From Staphylococcus argenteus (lineage in GTDB: Bacteria; Bacillota; Bacilli; Staphylococcales; Staphylococcaceae): a DNA stretch of 64,000 nucleotides. The position numbers were made by a program, and so were the translations under genes. The DNA is taken from assembly GCF_000236925.1 (NCBI RefSeq), contig NC_016941.1, forward strand, positions 1,736,001-1,800,000, written 5' to 3'. Below are positions 38,517 through 49,597 of this stretch, in pieces (within the stretch, counting starts at the first letter, position 1; each line of letters starts with the position of its first letter). The notes below the pieces were generated by a model that saw nothing but the letters and a program-made list of their open reading frames with translations, was not told where the DNA came from and made no database searches.

Positions 38517-39212
38517 TTATTTTAAATTTAATTTGTGAAAATCATTTTCTGTTAATAAACGATAATTACCTGACTCTAAATTGCTATCTAGTTCTAAGTC
38601 AGCAATTTTTATACGTTTTAAATGTATTACCTCATTTTGAATACTGTGAAACATTCGTTTAACTTGATGATATTTCCCTTCATAAATTGTAACGTGTGAC
38701 GTTTGATCATCAATATAAGTCAATATTGCGGGCTTAACCTTGCCATCTGATAGTGTGATACCTTCTTTAAAAGCTTTGATATCATCTTCAGTGATGGGAT
38801 GTTCTGAGATAACTTCATATTTTTTGGAAACATGTTTATTAGGACTCATTAGTTCATGATTAAAATTGCCATCATTTGTTATCAATAATAAACCTTCAGT
38901 ATCTTTATCCAATCTACCGACCGGAAAAATATTTAAATGTTGATATTCAGGAATTAAATCAATAACTGTTTGCGATTGTTGATCTTCGGTTGCCGAAACA
39001 TATCCTTTAGGCTTATTTAGCATGATATAAGCGTGCTCAATATATTCAATTATCTCTCCATGAACTAATATGCTATCTTCATTTGGTTCAATATGCACTT
39101 TTGGAGATTTGATGATTTGATCATTCACCGTAACAAAGCCTTTTTTTAGTAACTGCTTAACTTCATTTCGTGTACCTACACCCATGTTTGCCAAAAACTT
39201 ATCTATTCTCAT
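38517..39212 (-). CDS. RsuA-family pseudouridine synthase
   Basis: This enzyme isomerises uridine to pseudouridine, probably in 16S rRNA. The N-terminal S4 RNA-binding domain (about 1-50, MRIDKFLANMGVGTRNEVKQ) is followed by the catalytic domain with Asp102 in GRLDKDTEGLLLITND. KYEV and HQVKRMF signatures are present. The length of 231 aa fits RsuA-type enzymes. Its ATG overlaps the murJ stop by 4 nt, indicating translational coupling. The exact target uridine is not deducible. Confidence 0.92.
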   Translation of the reverse strand: MRIDKFLANMGVGTRNEVKQLLKKGFVTVNDQIIKSPKVHIEPNEDSILVHGEIIEYIEHAYIMLNKPKGYVSATEDQQSQTVIDLIPEYQHLNIFPVGRLDKDTEGLLLITNDGNFNHELMSPNKHVSKKYEVISEHPITEDDIKAFKEGITLSDGKVKPAILTYIDDQTSHVTIYEGKYHQVKRMFHSIQNEVIHLKRIKIADLELDSNLESGNYRLLTENDFHKLNLK

Positions 39213-40870
39213 CGTAAAAACCTAACTCTACGTCTTAATTTTCCAGGAATTTCACCTAAAAATTCATCTGCAAGTCGCGTTTTGATAGTTAACGTTCCAT
39301 AGATTAACACACCAACTGTTACACCTAAAATTATAATGATTAAATAACCTAGTTTCGTTGGTTCAAGGATTAGATTTGCAAGGAAGAATACCACTTCTAC
39401 ACCAATCATCATGATGAATGAATATAAAAATATTTTTGCAAGATGAATCCAACTATAACTGAATTTGAATTTTGCATATTTTTTAAGAATATAGAAATTA
39501 CAACCAATTGCAAATAGTAATGCAATGCTTGTACTTAACACAGCACCAGGTGTATGGAACATCATAATTAATGGATAGTTCAATACTAGTTTAATCACAA
39601 CTGAAGCTAAAATAACGTATACTGTTAATTTTTGTTTATCAATTCCTTGTAACATAGATGCCGTTACACTTAATAAAGAAATTAAAATCGCTACAGGTGC
39701 ATAATAGAATAGTAATCGACTACCATCATGGTTAGGATCATGGCCTAATACAATTGGGTCATAACCATAGAAAACAGTAAATAATGGTTGTGCCAATGCC
39801 ATAATTCCAATACTTGCTGGAACAGTTATAAACATTAATACACCAATTGATGTTCTAATTTGATGGTGCATTTCATGTAATCGCCCTTCTGCAAATGTTT
39901 TTGTAATATAAGGGATTAAACTTACTGCAAAACCAGCACTTAAAGATGTTGGAATCATTACAATTTTGTTTGTAGACATATTCAACATATTAAAGAAAAT
40001 ATCTTGTAATTGTGAAGGTACACCTACTAATGATAAAGCACCATTATGCGTAAATTGGTCTACCAAATTAAATAATGGATAATTTAAACTTACAATGACA
40101 AATGGAATACTGTACGCAATAATTTCTTTATACATTTTTCCATATGACACATCTATGTCAGTATAATCTGATTCGACCATTCGATCGATATTATGTTTAC
40201 GTTTTCTCCAGTAATACCATAATGTGAAAATACCTATAATTGCTCCAACGGCTGCAGCAAATGTTGCAATACCATTCGCTAATAAAATTGATCCATCGAA
40301 AACATTTAGTACTAAATAACTACCAATTAATATGAAAATAACACGCGCAATTTGCTCAGTTACTTCAGAAACTGCTGTTGGTCCCATTGACTTATACCCT
40401 TGGAATATACCTCTCCAAGTTGCTAAAACTGGAATAAAGATTACAACCATACTGATAATTCTAATAATCCAAGTTATGTCATCTACTGACCAACCATTTT
40501 TATCATGTACATTTCTAGCAAGTGTTAATTCAGAAATATATGGTGCAAGGAAATAAAGTACTAAAAACCCTAAGACACCGGTAATACTCATTACAATAAA
40601 ACTAGATTTATAAAATTTCTGACTGACTTTATATGCACCAATCGCATTATATTTCGCAACATATTTGGAAGCTGCAAGTGGTACACCTGCTGTAGCAACT
40701 GCAATTGCAATATTATATGGTGCGTAAGCATATGTGAACGGCGCCATATTTTCTTGTCCACCAATTAAATAGTTGAATGGAATGATAAAAAGTACGCCTA
40801 ACACTTTTGTAATTAATATACTTATTGTAATTAAAAAGGTTCCACGCACCATTTCTTTACTTTCACTCAT
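39209..40870 (-). CDS. murJ: Lipid II flippase of the MOP superfamily (YtgP/MurJ)
   Basis: This is a polytopic membrane protein (553 aa, about 14 hydrophobic segments) of the MVF/polysaccharide-transporter family. In S. aureus the homologue (Mu50 SAV1754) was shown by drug-resistance genetics to be the essential lipid II transporter. Typical features are the basic-polar N-terminus GTFLITISILITKVLGVLFI, the repeated pseudo-symmetric bundle and charged central-cavity residues. It is the first gene of murJ-rsuA-ytxH, divergent from ytfP. The SD is GGGAG-like. Confidence 0.9.
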   Translation of the reverse strand: MSESKEMVRGTFLITISILITKVLGVLFIIPFNYLIGGQENMAPFTYAYAPYNIAIAVATAGVPLAASKYVAKYNAIGAYKVSQKFYKSSFIVMSITGVLGFLVLYFLAPYISELTLARNVHDKNGWSVDDITWIIRIISMVVIFIPVLATWRGIFQGYKSMGPTAVSEVTEQIARVIFILIGSYLVLNVFDGSILLANGIATFAAAVGAIIGIFTLWYYWRKRKHNIDRMVESDYTDIDVSYGKMYKEIIAYSIPFVIVSLNYPLFNLVDQFTHNGALSLVGVPSQLQDIFFNMLNMSTNKIVMIPTSLSAGFAVSLIPYITKTFAEGRLHEMHHQIRTSIGVLMFITVPASIGIMALAQPLFTVFYGYDPIVLGHDPNHDGSRLLFYYAPVAILISLLSVTASMLQGIDKQKLTVYVILASVVIKLVLNYPLIMMFHTPGAVLSTSIALLFAIGCNFYILKKYAKFKFSYSWIHLAKIFLYSFIMMIGVEVVFFLANLILEPTKLGYLIIIILGVTVGVLIYGTLTIKTRLADEFLGEIPGKLRRRVRFLR

Positions 40871-41106
40871 TACGTATCTCCCTATCTCATATTTATTAAA
40901 GTTTTGTAAATAAAAGGCTGTTTCTGTCTAAAATCATTTACATTATTATGAATATATCACAAAACTTTATTTCATAGTCGTATATTCAATGAAATATCAT
41001 AACAAAATTACCAACTAATTGTCATTGAATAATCAAAATTGAATTTAATATAACTAAATTTCATATAAACATTATACTACTAATTTCAATGATTTACGTA
41101 AAGCTG

Positions 41107-41150
41107 TTGAAAATCATTGTTAATCGGTACAATACATTTTCAACTTTTTA
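41107..41150 (+). terminator. Terminator-like hairpin in the ytfP upstream region
   Basis: GTTGAAAAT (41107-41115) pairs with ATTTTCAAC (41137-41145), extended inside by ATTGT/ACAAT, then five T. It lies between divergent genes, 129 nt before the ytfP start codon, so it must belong to a leader or a small RNA. A TATACT at 41074-41079 could start a transcript of about 65 nt. The rest of 40871-41106 shows no clear -35/-10 pair. Confidence 0.6.
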
Positions 41151-41278
41151 TGAAACACATATTATAGATATTATTAACTTCATTGTCATCTCATAACACA
41201 ACAGTGATAGCAAACTTTAGAAAAGTACTATAAAATAACAAGTGAATGTAGCAGTACTAAAACTTGGAGGAAACATGT

Positions 41279-42550
41279 ATGTATCAAACAATCATTATCG
41301 GTGGCGGCCCTAGTGGCTTAATGGCTGCAGTAGCTGCAAGCGAACAAAATGAAAATGTCTTGCTTATAGAAAAAAAGAAAGGATTAGGGCGCAAACTAAA
41401 AATATCTGGTGGTGGTAGATGTAATGTGACAAACCGACTACCTTATGCCGAAATAATTAAAAACATACCAGGGAATGGAAAATTTTTATATAGTCCATTT
41501 TCAATTTTTGATAATGAGTCCATTATTGATTTTTTTGAATCACGTGGTGTCAAATTAAAAGAAGAAGATCACGGTCGTATGTTCCCAGTATCCAATAAAG
41601 CCCAAGACGTCGTAGATACCTTAATATCAACTATCAAAAACCAGCATGTGACAATTAAAGAGGAAGAGGCAGTTAGTAGAATCGAAATCAGTGATGATGC
41701 TATTTTCACTGTACATACCCATAATAACAGTTATGAATGTCGTTCACTTGTCATTGCTACAGGTGGTACAAGCGTGCCACAAACAGGTTCAACAGGAGAT
41801 GGTTATCATTTTGCACGTCATTTTGGTCATACTATTACTGAACTATTTCCAACCGAAGTGCCTATTACATCGACTGAATCATTTATAAAATCTAATCGTT
41901 TAAAAGGTCTAAGCTTAAAAGATGTAGAATTGTCAGTACTCAAGAAAAATGGCAAAAAACGTATTAGCCATCAAATGGATATGTTGTTCACTCACTTTGG
42001 AATCAGCGGACCAGCCGCATTAAGATGTAGTCAATTTGTCTATAAAGAACAAAAAAATCAAAAATCACAACAAATTACTATGGCTATTGATGCTTTTCCT
42101 GAATCAAACCATGAACAATTAAAGCAACATATAAGCAATTTATTAGCTGATGCACCTGATAAAATCATAAAAAATAGTTTGCATGGTTTAATCGAAGAGC
42201 GTTATTTACTTTTTATTTTGGAAAAATCTGGTATTAACGAAAATACTACAGCACATCATTTATCTAATCAGCAACTAAATGATTTAGTAAACATGTTTAA
42301 AGGATTTGAATTTAAAGTAAATGGTACCTTGCCAATCGACAAAGCTTTTGTCACAGGTGGTGGCGTCTCTTTAAAAGAAATACAACCTAAAACGATGATG
42401 TCCAAAATAGTCCCTGGGCTATTTTTATGTGGAGAAGTACTTGATATTCATGGCTATACAGGTGGTTATAATATTACGAGTGCTTTGGTAACTGGTCATG
42501 TCGCTGGATTATATGCAGGACAATACAAACAATCTTCTAATAAAAACTGA
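41279..42550 (+). CDS. ytfP: HI0933/YtfP-family flavoprotein
   Basis: This is a predicted FAD-dependent oxidoreductase (423 aa) of the HI0933 family; the substrate is unknown. The N-terminal dinucleotide motif [16 protein letters not shown] is followed by [12 protein letters not shown], the family hallmark. [10 protein letters not shown] and [15 protein letters not shown] form the C-terminal FAD-contacting part. ATG 41279 is chosen because GGAGG lies 8 nt upstream; the frame also opens earlier through a TTG at 41264 within that Shine-Dalgarno. It is a single gene with a terminator on both sides. Confidence 0.9.
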   Translation: MYQTIIIGGGPSGLMAAVAASEQNENVLLIEKKKGLGRKLKISGGGRCNVTNRLPYAEIIKNIPGNGKFLYSPFSIFDNESIIDFFESRGVKLKEEDHGRMFPVSNKAQDVVDTLISTIKNQHVTIKEEEAVSRIEISDDAIFTVHTHNNSYECRSLVIATGGTSVPQTGSTGDGYHFARHFGHTITELFPTEVPITSTESFIKSNRLKGLSLKDVELSVLKKNGKKRISHQMDMLFTHFGISGPAALRCSQFVYKEQKNQKSQQITMAIDAFPESNHEQLKQHISNLLADAPDKIIKNSLHGLIEERYLLFILEKSGINENTTAHHLSNQQLNDLVNMFKGFEFKVNGTLPIDKAFVTGGGVSLKEIQPKTMMSKIVPGLFLCGEVLDIHGYTGGYNITSALVTGHVAGLYAGQYKQSSNKN

Positions 42551-42636
42551 ATCGTCACGAACCTATTTTAGTTAAAATGGCATAACATTATTTACATTAA
42601 TATTTATGCGTGTTAACTATCCACAATAAAACAAAA

Positions 42637-42692
42637 AATGACCTTGATATAACAAAGTCACAAGTCTGTGTCGTTATATTAAGGTCATTTTT
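42637..42692. terminator. Bidirectional terminator, ytfP/sasC
   Basis: AATGACCTT-G-ATATAAC (42637-42653) pairs with GTTATAT-T-AAGGTCATT (42673-42689), with T-runs on both strands. It lies between convergent genes. Confidence 0.85.
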
Positions 42693-42696
42693 ATAA

Positions 42697-45600
42697 TTAT
42701 GATTGTTTTTCTTGTTTGTTGCGTCTTCGTGCCAATAATGCAGCGCCACCAATAAGCGCTATTTCTTTAATTGGTAAATCCGTTCCATTAGAACCAGTAT
42801 TTGGAAGTTCTTTTTTATCTTTTCGCGCTTCACGTTTACATTCTTTTTTACCTAGTTCACTAACTTTTGGAACTGACTTGCTTACTTTCGACGATACCAC
42901 TGTCGCTTCAGCTGGTAATTTAATCGCTAAAATTTCGTTAATAATAAATTGTGTATGTTGTTTGATATCATTCAATGTTGCATCTACGTCAATCATACGA
43001 GTACCATCTGCAACATATTGCTCAATCAACATTTTAACTTTAGCCAGTTGATCAGGTGTAGCGATTGCTTTGAATTTTTCATAAGTTTGTTGTGCAACCT
43101 TTTCAATGTTATTTAAGCCATTTTCTTTTTCAGTAATAACAGCTTCAATATTGCCTAAACTTATATTAAATTGTTTTAATACTGCATCGACATCAGCATT
43201 AGTTTTTGCTGATTTTAATGCTTCTTCCATTTGTAGTTTTAGCGAATCTATTGCTTTTAAAGCATCAGATTTATTACGATCACTAACATTACGATAATTT
43301 TGTACTAATGATGTTACACGAGCAACTTCTTGATTGATTGTTATTTCAGCATTCGGTTTTTTAGCAGGATGAACATCTATATCTTGGATTGTTTGAAGAT
43401 TTAAAGATGTTGACTTATCAACTTGGGCATTGCTGCGATCATGGTCAATTTGCAATATTGCTGCATCATAAATTTTTTGTAACTCTGCTAAAACGCTATT
43501 TCTTTCTTCCACTGTTGCTTGAACATTTGATTCGATTGCCTGTTTCTTATCGTTTAGCAATGTCGTTAATTGTTCGCGAGCAGTTGCTTTTCTATTGATA
43601 ACAGGTTCAATTTCACGAATCTCATTCTTACCATCATGCAACAAATATGCAACATCAGCATTAGTCACTGCACTAGCAATCTGTTGTTTAGCTTTATTTA
43701 ACGCCTGTTCAACTTCGGCAATTGCTGCGTTTTGTTCTTCATCTGTCGCTTCGTTATTCGATTTGATTAAATTAATCTTATTTGTCGCGATATCTTGAAT
43801 TTGTTGTAATGCTTTTGTTTTAACTGTTGTTGCCGGTTTAATTTGTGAAATTATATTTTGAGCATTTAAATTATGTTGATTAACTTGAACAGTTTGATCA
43901 GCATGATTGATTTGATCGATAGCTTGATTAAGTGCTTGTTCTACTAAATGCTTTGCCTCAAGACGTTCTTCTTCTGTAGATAAATCACTTTGATCGATAA
44001 GTTTATTTTGTGCTTCTGCTTTCGCACTAATCGCTTGTCGTGCTTCTGGTTTAACCTGAACTTTTGGTAAAATCACTTTAATGTTTTCTTGTCCTTCAGT
44101 CTCAGTTTGATCTACTTCTGCATTTGTATTATTTTGCGCAATATCATTTTTAATTGTATTTGCAACTTTATTTAATGCATCAATAGCTTCATTACGCTCA
44201 TCTTGCGTAGTGTCCAGTGTGTTTTGAATTGTCTCAGTTTGTTTATTTACATTTTGATCAATATTATCGAGTGCTGCACGCTTACGTCTAACTTTAGGCT
44301 TGATTTCTTCAATCGCTTTAATCGTTTGATTTCTAACATCTGTAACAGCACCATCTTGATTTGTATTATCAATCTGCTGTTGACCTTGTAGAAGTGTATC
44401 ATTTATAAGTTGATTCGCTTCATTTATTTCATCTGCTGTTGCGTTAGGTGTGTCTTTAATAGATTCAATTTGTTTTTCTGCACTTGTTTCAATTGCTTGT
44501 TTAGCTTCCGGTTTAATCACAATATGTGGTTCTACACCTTTTAATGTAGCTATACCTTTGGATTCGCCACTTTTTACATTATTATTATTCACTGCTTGAT
44601 CTATATTACGTAATGCTTGTTGTTCATTTTTGGCCAATTGATTTAACGCTGCTTGTTTTTCTTCATCTGTCGCGTGTTCTGCCTGCTCAATTTCTTGCTT
44701 TTTAGCTTCATATTGTTGTTTAACCGCTTCTCTAGCTGCAGCTCGTACAATATGTTCAGGATTTACTTGCATTATGTTATCAAGTGCTTGTGTAGTTGTG
44801 TCATTCACTTGTTGATCTGTTCTGTCATTGCTAATGTCAGACATAGCTTGGTTAACTAGCTCATTGATTTTGTTAAGTGCAGATTGTCGTTCTTCTTCTG
44901 TAGCTTCTTTATCTTGATTTATTTGCGCACGTAGTTCATTGGCTTTTTGATTAATTTGTTCACGTGCCGCTGGTTTTACTCTTGTTTCAGGTTGAATAGT
45001 TTTAATCGATGATAATCCATTTGTTGCTGCTTGATTTACTTGATTATTCGTTTGTGCTTGATCAATTGCAGCGAGTGCTTTCTCTTTTTCCCTTGCAAGT
45101 GCTTGTGCAGCAACTTCTTTTTCATTATCTGTAGAATCAACACTACTATCAATTTGCTGTTGTTTTTCTTTAAAAGCTTTTTCAATATCTGCAATTGCTT
45201 TTGGTTTGGCAACAACATCTGCTTGAACATTATCTATTGAAGTTGTCATTTGATTTGTAGTAGCATCCACTTGATCATTTGTGCGATCTTGATTAATTTG
45301 ATTTAACGCTTGATCTTTAAGTTGATTTATTTTATTCATTGCAGCTTGCTTTTCTTCATCTGTTGCATTAGGTGTTTGGTTAACAACTTCGATTCGTTTA
45401 GTCGCTTCTGCATTAATTTTATCTCGTGCTTCTTGTTTTTTAACTACATTTACTTGAACGGCATCAATGTTATTTTCTGCCATCGCAGCTGCTTGATCCA
45501 CTTCAGCATGTGTATTAGCTTGTTTAATATTTTCTAATGCTTGTTGCTTTTCTTGATTTAGAGTACTAATCGCTTCATTTTTCTCATCATCAGTTGCGTC

Positions 45601-48600
45601 TGGTGTCTGATTTATTTGTGCTAATTTTGCATTATAATGTTGATTAATTTGTGCAATTGCTTCTGGTTTTTTAACGATATTTGGCTGAATTGCATTAAGC
45701 GCTTGTGATCCTGATTGCTGTGCCTGCGCTACTTCTGCATTCGTATCCGCTTGATTAATATTATTAATTGCATTAGCTAACTCTTGATCTACTTGGTTTA
45801 ACGCAACTTGCTTTTCTTCAGTTGTCGCATTAGTGTTTTGATTAATTTGTTGTTTCTTTGCAGTTGCTAAATCATTTAATATTCCAGTTGCTTCTTGTTT
45901 CTTAGTAACATGTGGTTGAACTGCACCAATTTGATTTATAGCATCATCTCTTATACCATTTACCATTGCAGTTGTAGATGTAATACCTATATCAGCTAAT
46001 GCTCTATTTAAAATTGTGTTCACACGGTCAACTGCTTCTTGTTTTTCTTCTCTTGTTGCACCAGGTGTTGCATTAATATTTGTAATTGCTTCTCTTGCTT
46101 TTTCATTTACAGCGTTGCGAGCATCCGTTTTGACTTGTGTTGCTGGTTGAATGACTGTAATATCTCGTACAGCTTGATCTTTTGCTTGTTTAACTTCTTG
46201 ATTCGTGTCTGCTGCATTAACATTTTGTTTTCCAGTTTTAACAGCTTCGTCGAGTAATTGTTGTGCTGCTTGTTGTTCTTCGTATGTTGCATCATTATTA
46301 TTGAAAATTATATTATGTTGCGCTTCAGCACTTTGATCAATTGCATTTTTAGCATCTGTTTTAATTTGAGTTGATGGTTCAATTGCTTGAATACCTTGAA
46401 TCGCAGCATTTTTAACTTGCTCAACGTCGCTATTTGTATTGGCATTTAAAATTTGTGTGTTCGCAGCAGCAACAGCTTGATTCACTTTATCAATTGCCGC
46501 TTGTCTTTCTTCTTGCGTAGCATCAGGATTGGCGTTTATTTCTGCAATTCTTTGTTGCGCATCATGAAAAACTGCATCTCTTGCCGCTTGCTTAACAACT
46601 GTTACTGGTGCAACAGGGTTAATTGCATTAAGACCATCTGCTTTGGCATTATCGACATCTGCATTTGTAGTTGCTTGATTAATTTGCTCTAAAGCATGAT
46701 TCGTTGCTTGTGTTAATTCATTTAACGCTGCATTTTTCTCTTCCTGCGTTGCTTCTCTATTCTCATTTATTTGTTGTCGCTTCGTTGCTGTCGCTTGATT
46801 AATGGCATCTCTAGCTGCTTGTTTATGGGTCACTTGAGGTACTACTGCACCAATTGTATTGACACCGTTATTTTTAGCCGATTCAACATCTTGATTTGTT
46901 GTAGCATTTGTAACATTATCAACAGCATCAGTTTCATCAGTTGTTAATTGATTTAATGCATCTTGAATTTCATCTTCAGTAGCATCTGGTGTTGCATTAA
47001 TAATCGCTCGTTGTTGTGTAGCTTTATCACGAATTGCTTGTTTGGCATTTGGTTTTACAACAGGTGTTGCCGTGTCTCTACTCAAAGTTTCAATACCTTG
47101 ATCTTTAATTCTAGTTACCCCATCGTCTGTTTTTTGATCACCAATGTCACCAATAATTTCATTTTTATGTTCCTCGATGACTTGAATCGCTGCTTGTTTT
47201 TCTTCATCTGTCAGTTCATCATTTTGGTTAACTAAATCTTCCATTTGATCAACTTTTCTATTTACTGCATTTTCAGCATCAGCACTTCGAATTAATGTAT
47301 GTTGCATTTGATTCGTTAATGAGTCAATATCTGCTTGTGATACCCTTTGATTTAGAGGAACATTGTTACGATTTTCATCTAAAATCGATTGGGCACGTCT
47401 TTTAAGATTATTAAAAATATCTAATGAGGCAAATGTATAATCTGCTTGTTGAATTCGTCTATCAACTTCAGCCTGTAATGCATCTTTATTCATTATGATA
47501 TCAATTGTATATGGATCAGTACTCACAGTGTAACTTTCAGGTGGTGTATTAATGAAATCTTGTGAATATGTTTTATAAGTTAATGTATCGTTAAATGTAA
47601 CTGTTCTTGGTGTCGGTACATTATTTACTCTTAGCTTATATCTTAAATCCAATATTTTATCTGGCATTAGTCGTGCAGGCGTATTCCCTGAAGCACCTGT
47701 ACTTTTGATTGTAATAACGCGATTTGCTGCATCATAATTAACATTAAAGTTATTTAAATCCACACCTGAATTACTACTTGGAAAATCTTTAGTCAACGAA
47801 TTATTCACATATTCAACACCTTCAGGTAATTGAATTTTATATACAAAGTCATCTGTATTCATTGAAGCACCGAAGTTACCATTATTCTTTAATGATGTTG
47901 TTACTGTGAATTCTTTATTGTTTGTTGCTGTTGGATCCATTGTATGTCTTTCCACATAGATATGTGAACCTGAACGAAGACCAATTGAATCTACAAAGTC
48001 ATAATATCTATAACCATCTCGTAATTGATAAATACCACGCGCATCAGTTATTGCTTCATTTTTAGGTGCAAATTGAATTTTTAAATGTCTCACATTATCA
48101 GGAACTTTAAACAAACGCCAAAGTGGTCCTCCTGCAATAATTTTTTCAGCTAAAACTGAATCATCATCTGCATTTTTAATAATGACATTTGTTGCACCTT
48201 GAGCATTTTTAGTAGTCATAGTATTAAATTCGAAAATCAATTCAGAATTCGGATTTACTGTTAAAGTCTTTTCAATACCATTAAAATCACCATGGTCATT
48301 TATATCATTACCTCTAATTCGCCCTAATGCAATTACATTTCCTTGCGCTTGATAGTTCTTTGCATCTGCAGAATCAAACATACTCGTTCTCACCATCGCA
48401 TGACTAAGGACACCAACTTTACCACCATTAACTAGTGTAAAACCTGGTAAATTATCAACAACAGTTACTGTAGGTACTGAACGGTTAGTACTTGGAGTAA
48501 TACCATTGTCATCAAATGATAACACTTCATTAGGTGCATTTTGACCTGCATTATTAGCATTCGGATCAGTTGTTGGTGTATATGTAGCAGTGTTTCCTGC

Positions 48601-49266
48601 TGGTGCTGTACCATTTCCAGCCGCAGCAGTTGCTGGATCTGCTGGCGCCGCATTTGGATCTGCTGGTGCTGCACGTCTGCTTCTCTTTTTTGGTCTATTA
48701 GAAGGTTGTTCTGTAACTGCAACTAGCTCTGGTTTATCCGAAGAATGACGGACATCATCTTGAATTTCTTTCAAAGTTAGATGATGATCTGAACCATTTT
48801 CAGTTGTATTATTTGATACATTTAAAGTACTAGTATTCGGTGCTACATTGCTCGCGTCAACATTATTTGCTCTATCAGCTGTTGAAGTAGCGTTTGAATT
48901 ATTACTATTTCCTGCTGATATCGTGTTAGGTTGCGTTGGCGTTGGCGCAACTTGATTTGCAGCACCAACGTTATTGTGATTAGACAATGTTTGATTTGTT
49001 GACGTATTTGTATTGACAGGTTGACTAGTTGTATTCTGTGTATTATTAGTTGTATTCTGCGCACTCGTTGAAACACCTTGATTTATATTCGGATTTTGAT
49101 TATTTGTAGGTGTATTTTGATTTGATAAATTTTGTGCATTTGCATCAGTAGTTAAAGCTTGAGCAGCATTTGGATTTGATAGTAATAATACCGTTCCTAT
49201 TAATGTAGAGAAAATGCCCACTTTATACTTTCTAATACTATATTTATTTTTCTTTAACAAATTCAT
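42697..49266 (-). CDS. sasC: Sortase-anchored surface protein SasC
   Basis: This giant cell-wall protein (2189 aa) has been associated with intercellular aggregation and biofilm in S. aureus. It has a YSIRK signal (YSIRK at 9-13, cleavage after AQA near 37), an N/T/Q-rich segment and a folded N-terminal region (about 240-620). From about residue 730 to 2040 lie some 17 tandem DUF1542 repeats of about 77 residues, each with a helical core and a recurrent TNADV-like end. LPNTG is at 2154-2158, followed by a hydrophobic helix and RRRNKQEKQS. The coding sequence is intact. It is transcribed alone, with the SD at CAGGAGG. Confidence 0.95.
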   Translation of the reverse strand: MNLLKKNKYSIRKYKVGIFSTLIGTVLLLSNPNAAQALTTDANAQNLSNQNTPTNNQNPNINQGVSTSAQNTTNNTQNTTSQPVNTNTSTNQTLSNHNNVGAANQVAPTPTQPNTISAGNSNNSNATSTADRANNVDASNVAPNTSTLNVSNNTTENGSDHHLTLKEIQDDVRHSSDKPELVAVTEQPSNRPKKRSRRAAPADPNAAPADPATAAAGNGTAPAGNTATYTPTTDPNANNAGQNAPNEVLSFDDNGITPSTNRSVPTVTVVDNLPGFTLVNGGKVGVLSHAMVRTSMFDSADAKNYQAQGNVIALGRIRGNDINDHGDFNGIEKTLTVNPNSELIFEFNTMTTKNAQGATNVIIKNADDDSVLAEKIIAGGPLWRLFKVPDNVRHLKIQFAPKNEAITDARGIYQLRDGYRYYDFVDSIGLRSGSHIYVERHTMDPTATNNKEFTVTTSLKNNGNFGASMNTDDFVYKIQLPEGVEYVNNSLTKDFPSSNSGVDLNNFNVNYDAANRVITIKSTGASGNTPARLMPDKILDLRYKLRVNNVPTPRTVTFNDTLTYKTYSQDFINTPPESYTVSTDPYTIDIIMNKDALQAEVDRRIQQADYTFASLDIFNNLKRRAQSILDENRNNVPLNQRVSQADIDSLTNQMQHTLIRSADAENAVNRKVDQMEDLVNQNDELTDEEKQAAIQVIEEHKNEIIGDIGDQKTDDGVTRIKDQGIETLSRDTATPVVKPNAKQAIRDKATQQRAIINATPDATEDEIQDALNQLTTDETDAVDNVTNATTNQDVESAKNNGVNTIGAVVPQVTHKQAARDAINQATATKRQQINENREATQEEKNAALNELTQATNHALEQINQATTNADVDNAKADGLNAINPVAPVTVVKQAARDAVFHDAQQRIAEINANPDATQEERQAAIDKVNQAVAAANTQILNANTNSDVEQVKNAAIQGIQAIEPSTQIKTDAKNAIDQSAEAQHNIIFNNNDATYEEQQAAQQLLDEAVKTGKQNVNAADTNQEVKQAKDQAVRDITVIQPATQVKTDARNAVNEKAREAITNINATPGATREEKQEAVDRVNTILNRALADIGITSTTAMVNGIRDDAINQIGAVQPHVTKKQEATGILNDLATAKKQQINQNTNATTEEKQVALNQVDQELANAINNINQADTNAEVAQAQQSGSQALNAIQPNIVKKPEAIAQINQHYNAKLAQINQTPDATDDEKNEAISTLNQEKQQALENIKQANTHAEVDQAAAMAENNIDAVQVNVVKKQEARDKINAEATKRIEVVNQTPNATDEEKQAAMNKINQLKDQALNQINQDRTNDQVDATTNQMTTSIDNVQADVVAKPKAIADIEKAFKEKQQQIDSSVDSTDNEKEVAAQALAREKEKALAAIDQAQTNNQVNQAATNGLSSIKTIQPETRVKPAAREQINQKANELRAQINQDKEATEEERQSALNKINELVNQAMSDISNDRTDQQVNDTTTQALDNIMQVNPEHIVRAAAREAVKQQYEAKKQEIEQAEHATDEEKQAALNQLAKNEQQALRNIDQAVNNNNVKSGESKGIATLKGVEPHIVIKPEAKQAIETSAEKQIESIKDTPNATADEINEANQLINDTLLQGQQQIDNTNQDGAVTDVRNQTIKAIEEIKPKVRRKRAALDNIDQNVNKQTETIQNTLDTTQDERNEAIDALNKVANTIKNDIAQNNTNAEVDQTETEGQENIKVILPKVQVKPEARQAISAKAEAQNKLIDQSDLSTEEERLEAKHLVEQALNQAIDQINHADQTVQVNQHNLNAQNIISQIKPATTVKTKALQQIQDIATNKINLIKSNNEATDEEQNAAIAEVEQALNKAKQQIASAVTNADVAYLLHDGKNEIREIEPVINRKATAREQLTTLLNDKKQAIESNVQATVEERNSVLAELQKIYDAAILQIDHDRSNAQVDKSTSLNLQTIQDIDVHPAKKPNAEITINQEVARVTSLVQNYRNVSDRNKSDALKAIDSLKLQMEEALKSAKTNADVDAVLKQFNISLGNIEAVITEKENGLNNIEKVAQQTYEKFKAIATPDQLAKVKMLIEQYVADGTRMIDVDATLNDIKQHTQFIINEILAIKLPAEATVVSSKVSKSVPKVSELGKKECKREARKDKKELPNTGSNGTDLPIKEIALIGGAALLARRRNKQEKQS

Positions 49267-49520
49267 TTCAATTTCCTCCTGTTTGTCTATTCTCTGCTGT
49301 GTTGTTTAGAATTATGCTAAAAAGTAAAATTCTCCCAATTGTGTTTATAGTCATATTATTTTGTACAACATTTTAAGTTCACTCAATTTTATCATCATAA
49401 TTTTATAAAATAAAGTTTTATTTTATTACAATTTAGTTTCCGTTTTGTAATTAATAACTTAAAAAATTATATCAGAGATATGGTCCGTATTTTAAATTAG
49501 AGAAAAATGCTCCAAAGAAA
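49267..49520. other. sasC upstream region
   Basis: This AT-rich DNA contains the sasC Shine-Dalgarno and a weak candidate promoter on the minus strand, TTGTTG-16-TATAAA about 75-100 nt before the start. No operator or repeat is evident. Confidence 0.3.
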
Positions 49521-49554
49521 AAACACCAAGCAACTATACTGTTACTTGATGTTT
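49515..49554 (-). terminator. Terminator of the leuS-rhodanese unit
   Basis: AAACACCAAG-C-AAC (49521-49533) pairs with GTT-A-CTTG-A-TGTTTA (49541-49554), followed by six T on the minus strand. Confidence 0.8.
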
Positions 49555-49597
49555 ATTGAAATGATTTAATATTGTAATTTAACTCGTGTAAAACTAA

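Noticed and set aside
42716..49076. Many open frames of 60-111 codons on both strands inside sasC
   Set aside because: They lie within the repetitive, A-rich sasC coding region, lack ribosome sites and mirror its repeats; they are shadows.
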